From the NCBI RefSeq assembly GCF_932294415.1, contig NC_065535.1, positions 29,984,782 to 30,048,781 on the forward strand: a DNA stretch of 64,000 nucleotides, written 5' to 3'. Source of the stretch: Quercus robur. Its lineage: Eukaryota; Streptophyta; Magnoliopsida; Fagales; Fagaceae. Of the stretch, positions 63,901 to 64,000 are shown in pieces. The notes under the pieces are model-generated. The model was not told the DNA's origin, did not search any database, and worked only from the letters and a program-made list of their open reading frames with translations. The number at the start of each line of letters is the position of its first letter. Position 1 is the stretch's first letter. Position numbers and translations under genes: made by a program.

Positions 63901-64000
63901 CACCATGCAGAAGGACGCCGAAGCCTATGTCAGGGCCTGCGACAAATGCTAAAAGTTCGGCAATATTATTAGACGACCAACCGAAGAGCTGACCCCGATG
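60959..64000 (+). pseudogene. Tat retrotransposon pol: protease, RT, RNase H, aRNase H, integrase start
   Basis: Protease: VLIDNGSSADVLYY (about 61240), with the DNGSSADV form usual in this clade. Reverse transcriptase: KWRMCVDFTDLNKACPK (about 62010), MPFGLKNAGATYQRLMN and YVDDMLVKS (about 62340). First RNase H: PVYYASRALHDAEERYPPME (about 62840). Second, archaeal-type RNase H: WSIYTDGSSNRQAAGAGIVL (about 63165) with NNESEYEALIAGL. Integrase: the HHCC zinc region HEGICGNHSRSRS...CDKC (about 63820-63950). Stops are at 61289, 61406, 61991, 62174, 62198, 62750, 63539 and 63950. No frameshift was found. Confidence 0.85.

Larger units (their letters stand above)
58997..64000 (+). mobile_element. 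Ty3/gypsy Tat-lineage LTR retrotransposon, partial
   Basis: A 5' LTR (58997-59578), primer site and gag-pol frame run to the window edge, which cuts in the integrase. The presence of a second, archaeal-type RNase H after the usual RNase H places it in the Tat clade. It is richer in GC than the surroundings. gag through integrase lie in one frame with twelve stop codons, listed under findings. The 3' LTR and duplication are outside. Confidence 0.88.

Overview
This is a stretch of plant nuclear genome. The evidence is spliced genes with GT-AG introns, AT-rich noncoding DNA, plant BiP and importin-beta genes, plant-type transposons and an endogenous plant pararetrovirus. It is a eudicot, probably a woody one; a Fagales tree is my guess only. 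Three host genes look intact: a glutamine-dependent NAD+ synthetase (+, 13 exons, 731 codons, 10747-19061), an ER-luminal Hsp70/BiP ending in HDEL (-, 8 exons, 667 codons, 22309-26189), and importin beta-1 (+, 2 coding exons, 872 codons, 54027-56749) with a 2.3-kb leader intron. I derived all exon borders by hand from reading frame and GT-AG signals.

Most of the rest is transposons, often nested. 1-3200 is the end of a decayed hAT element. 5120-8714 is a Tourist-like element holding a second TIR element (5220-6639) and a Helitron (6902-8585) with two exons of a C2-domain gene. A second Helitron in the opposite orientation (8748-10262) carries an exon of an aminopeptidase P gene and ends about 290 bp from the NAD synthetase TATA-like box. 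A 5'-truncated LINE, tRNA-derived SINEs, a 390-bp hAT MITE with a perfect 8-bp duplication, and a solo LTR with a perfect 5-bp duplication fill 19.5-31.7 kb. Three long-TIR Mutator-like elements are present (28426-29650, 45988-47534, 49364-50831). Two of them carry host gene pieces: an ERF-VII transcription factor fragment and an X8 (PDCB-like) fragment.

The most unusual structure is at 33467-42799: an endogenous caulimovirid copy with 2.2-2.3-kb inverted arms, TG...CA ends and a CCCTT direct repeat on each side. It lies inside two further layers of inverted-repeat element. Its movement protein, capsid-like, protease, RT and RNase H regions share one frame broken by four nonsense codons. Both arms carry an outward viral-type TATA box and an inward snRNA-type USE+TATA pair.

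The window ends in a Tat-lineage Ty3/gypsy retrotransposon (58997 to beyond 64000). Its 5' LTR, primer site, gag, protease, RT, RNase H, second (archaeal-type) RNase H and start of integrase lie in one frame cut by twelve stop codons and no frameshift that I could find. It appears to have landed in a fourth Mutator-like element. I saw no CRISPR array, rRNA gene or functional tRNA gene.
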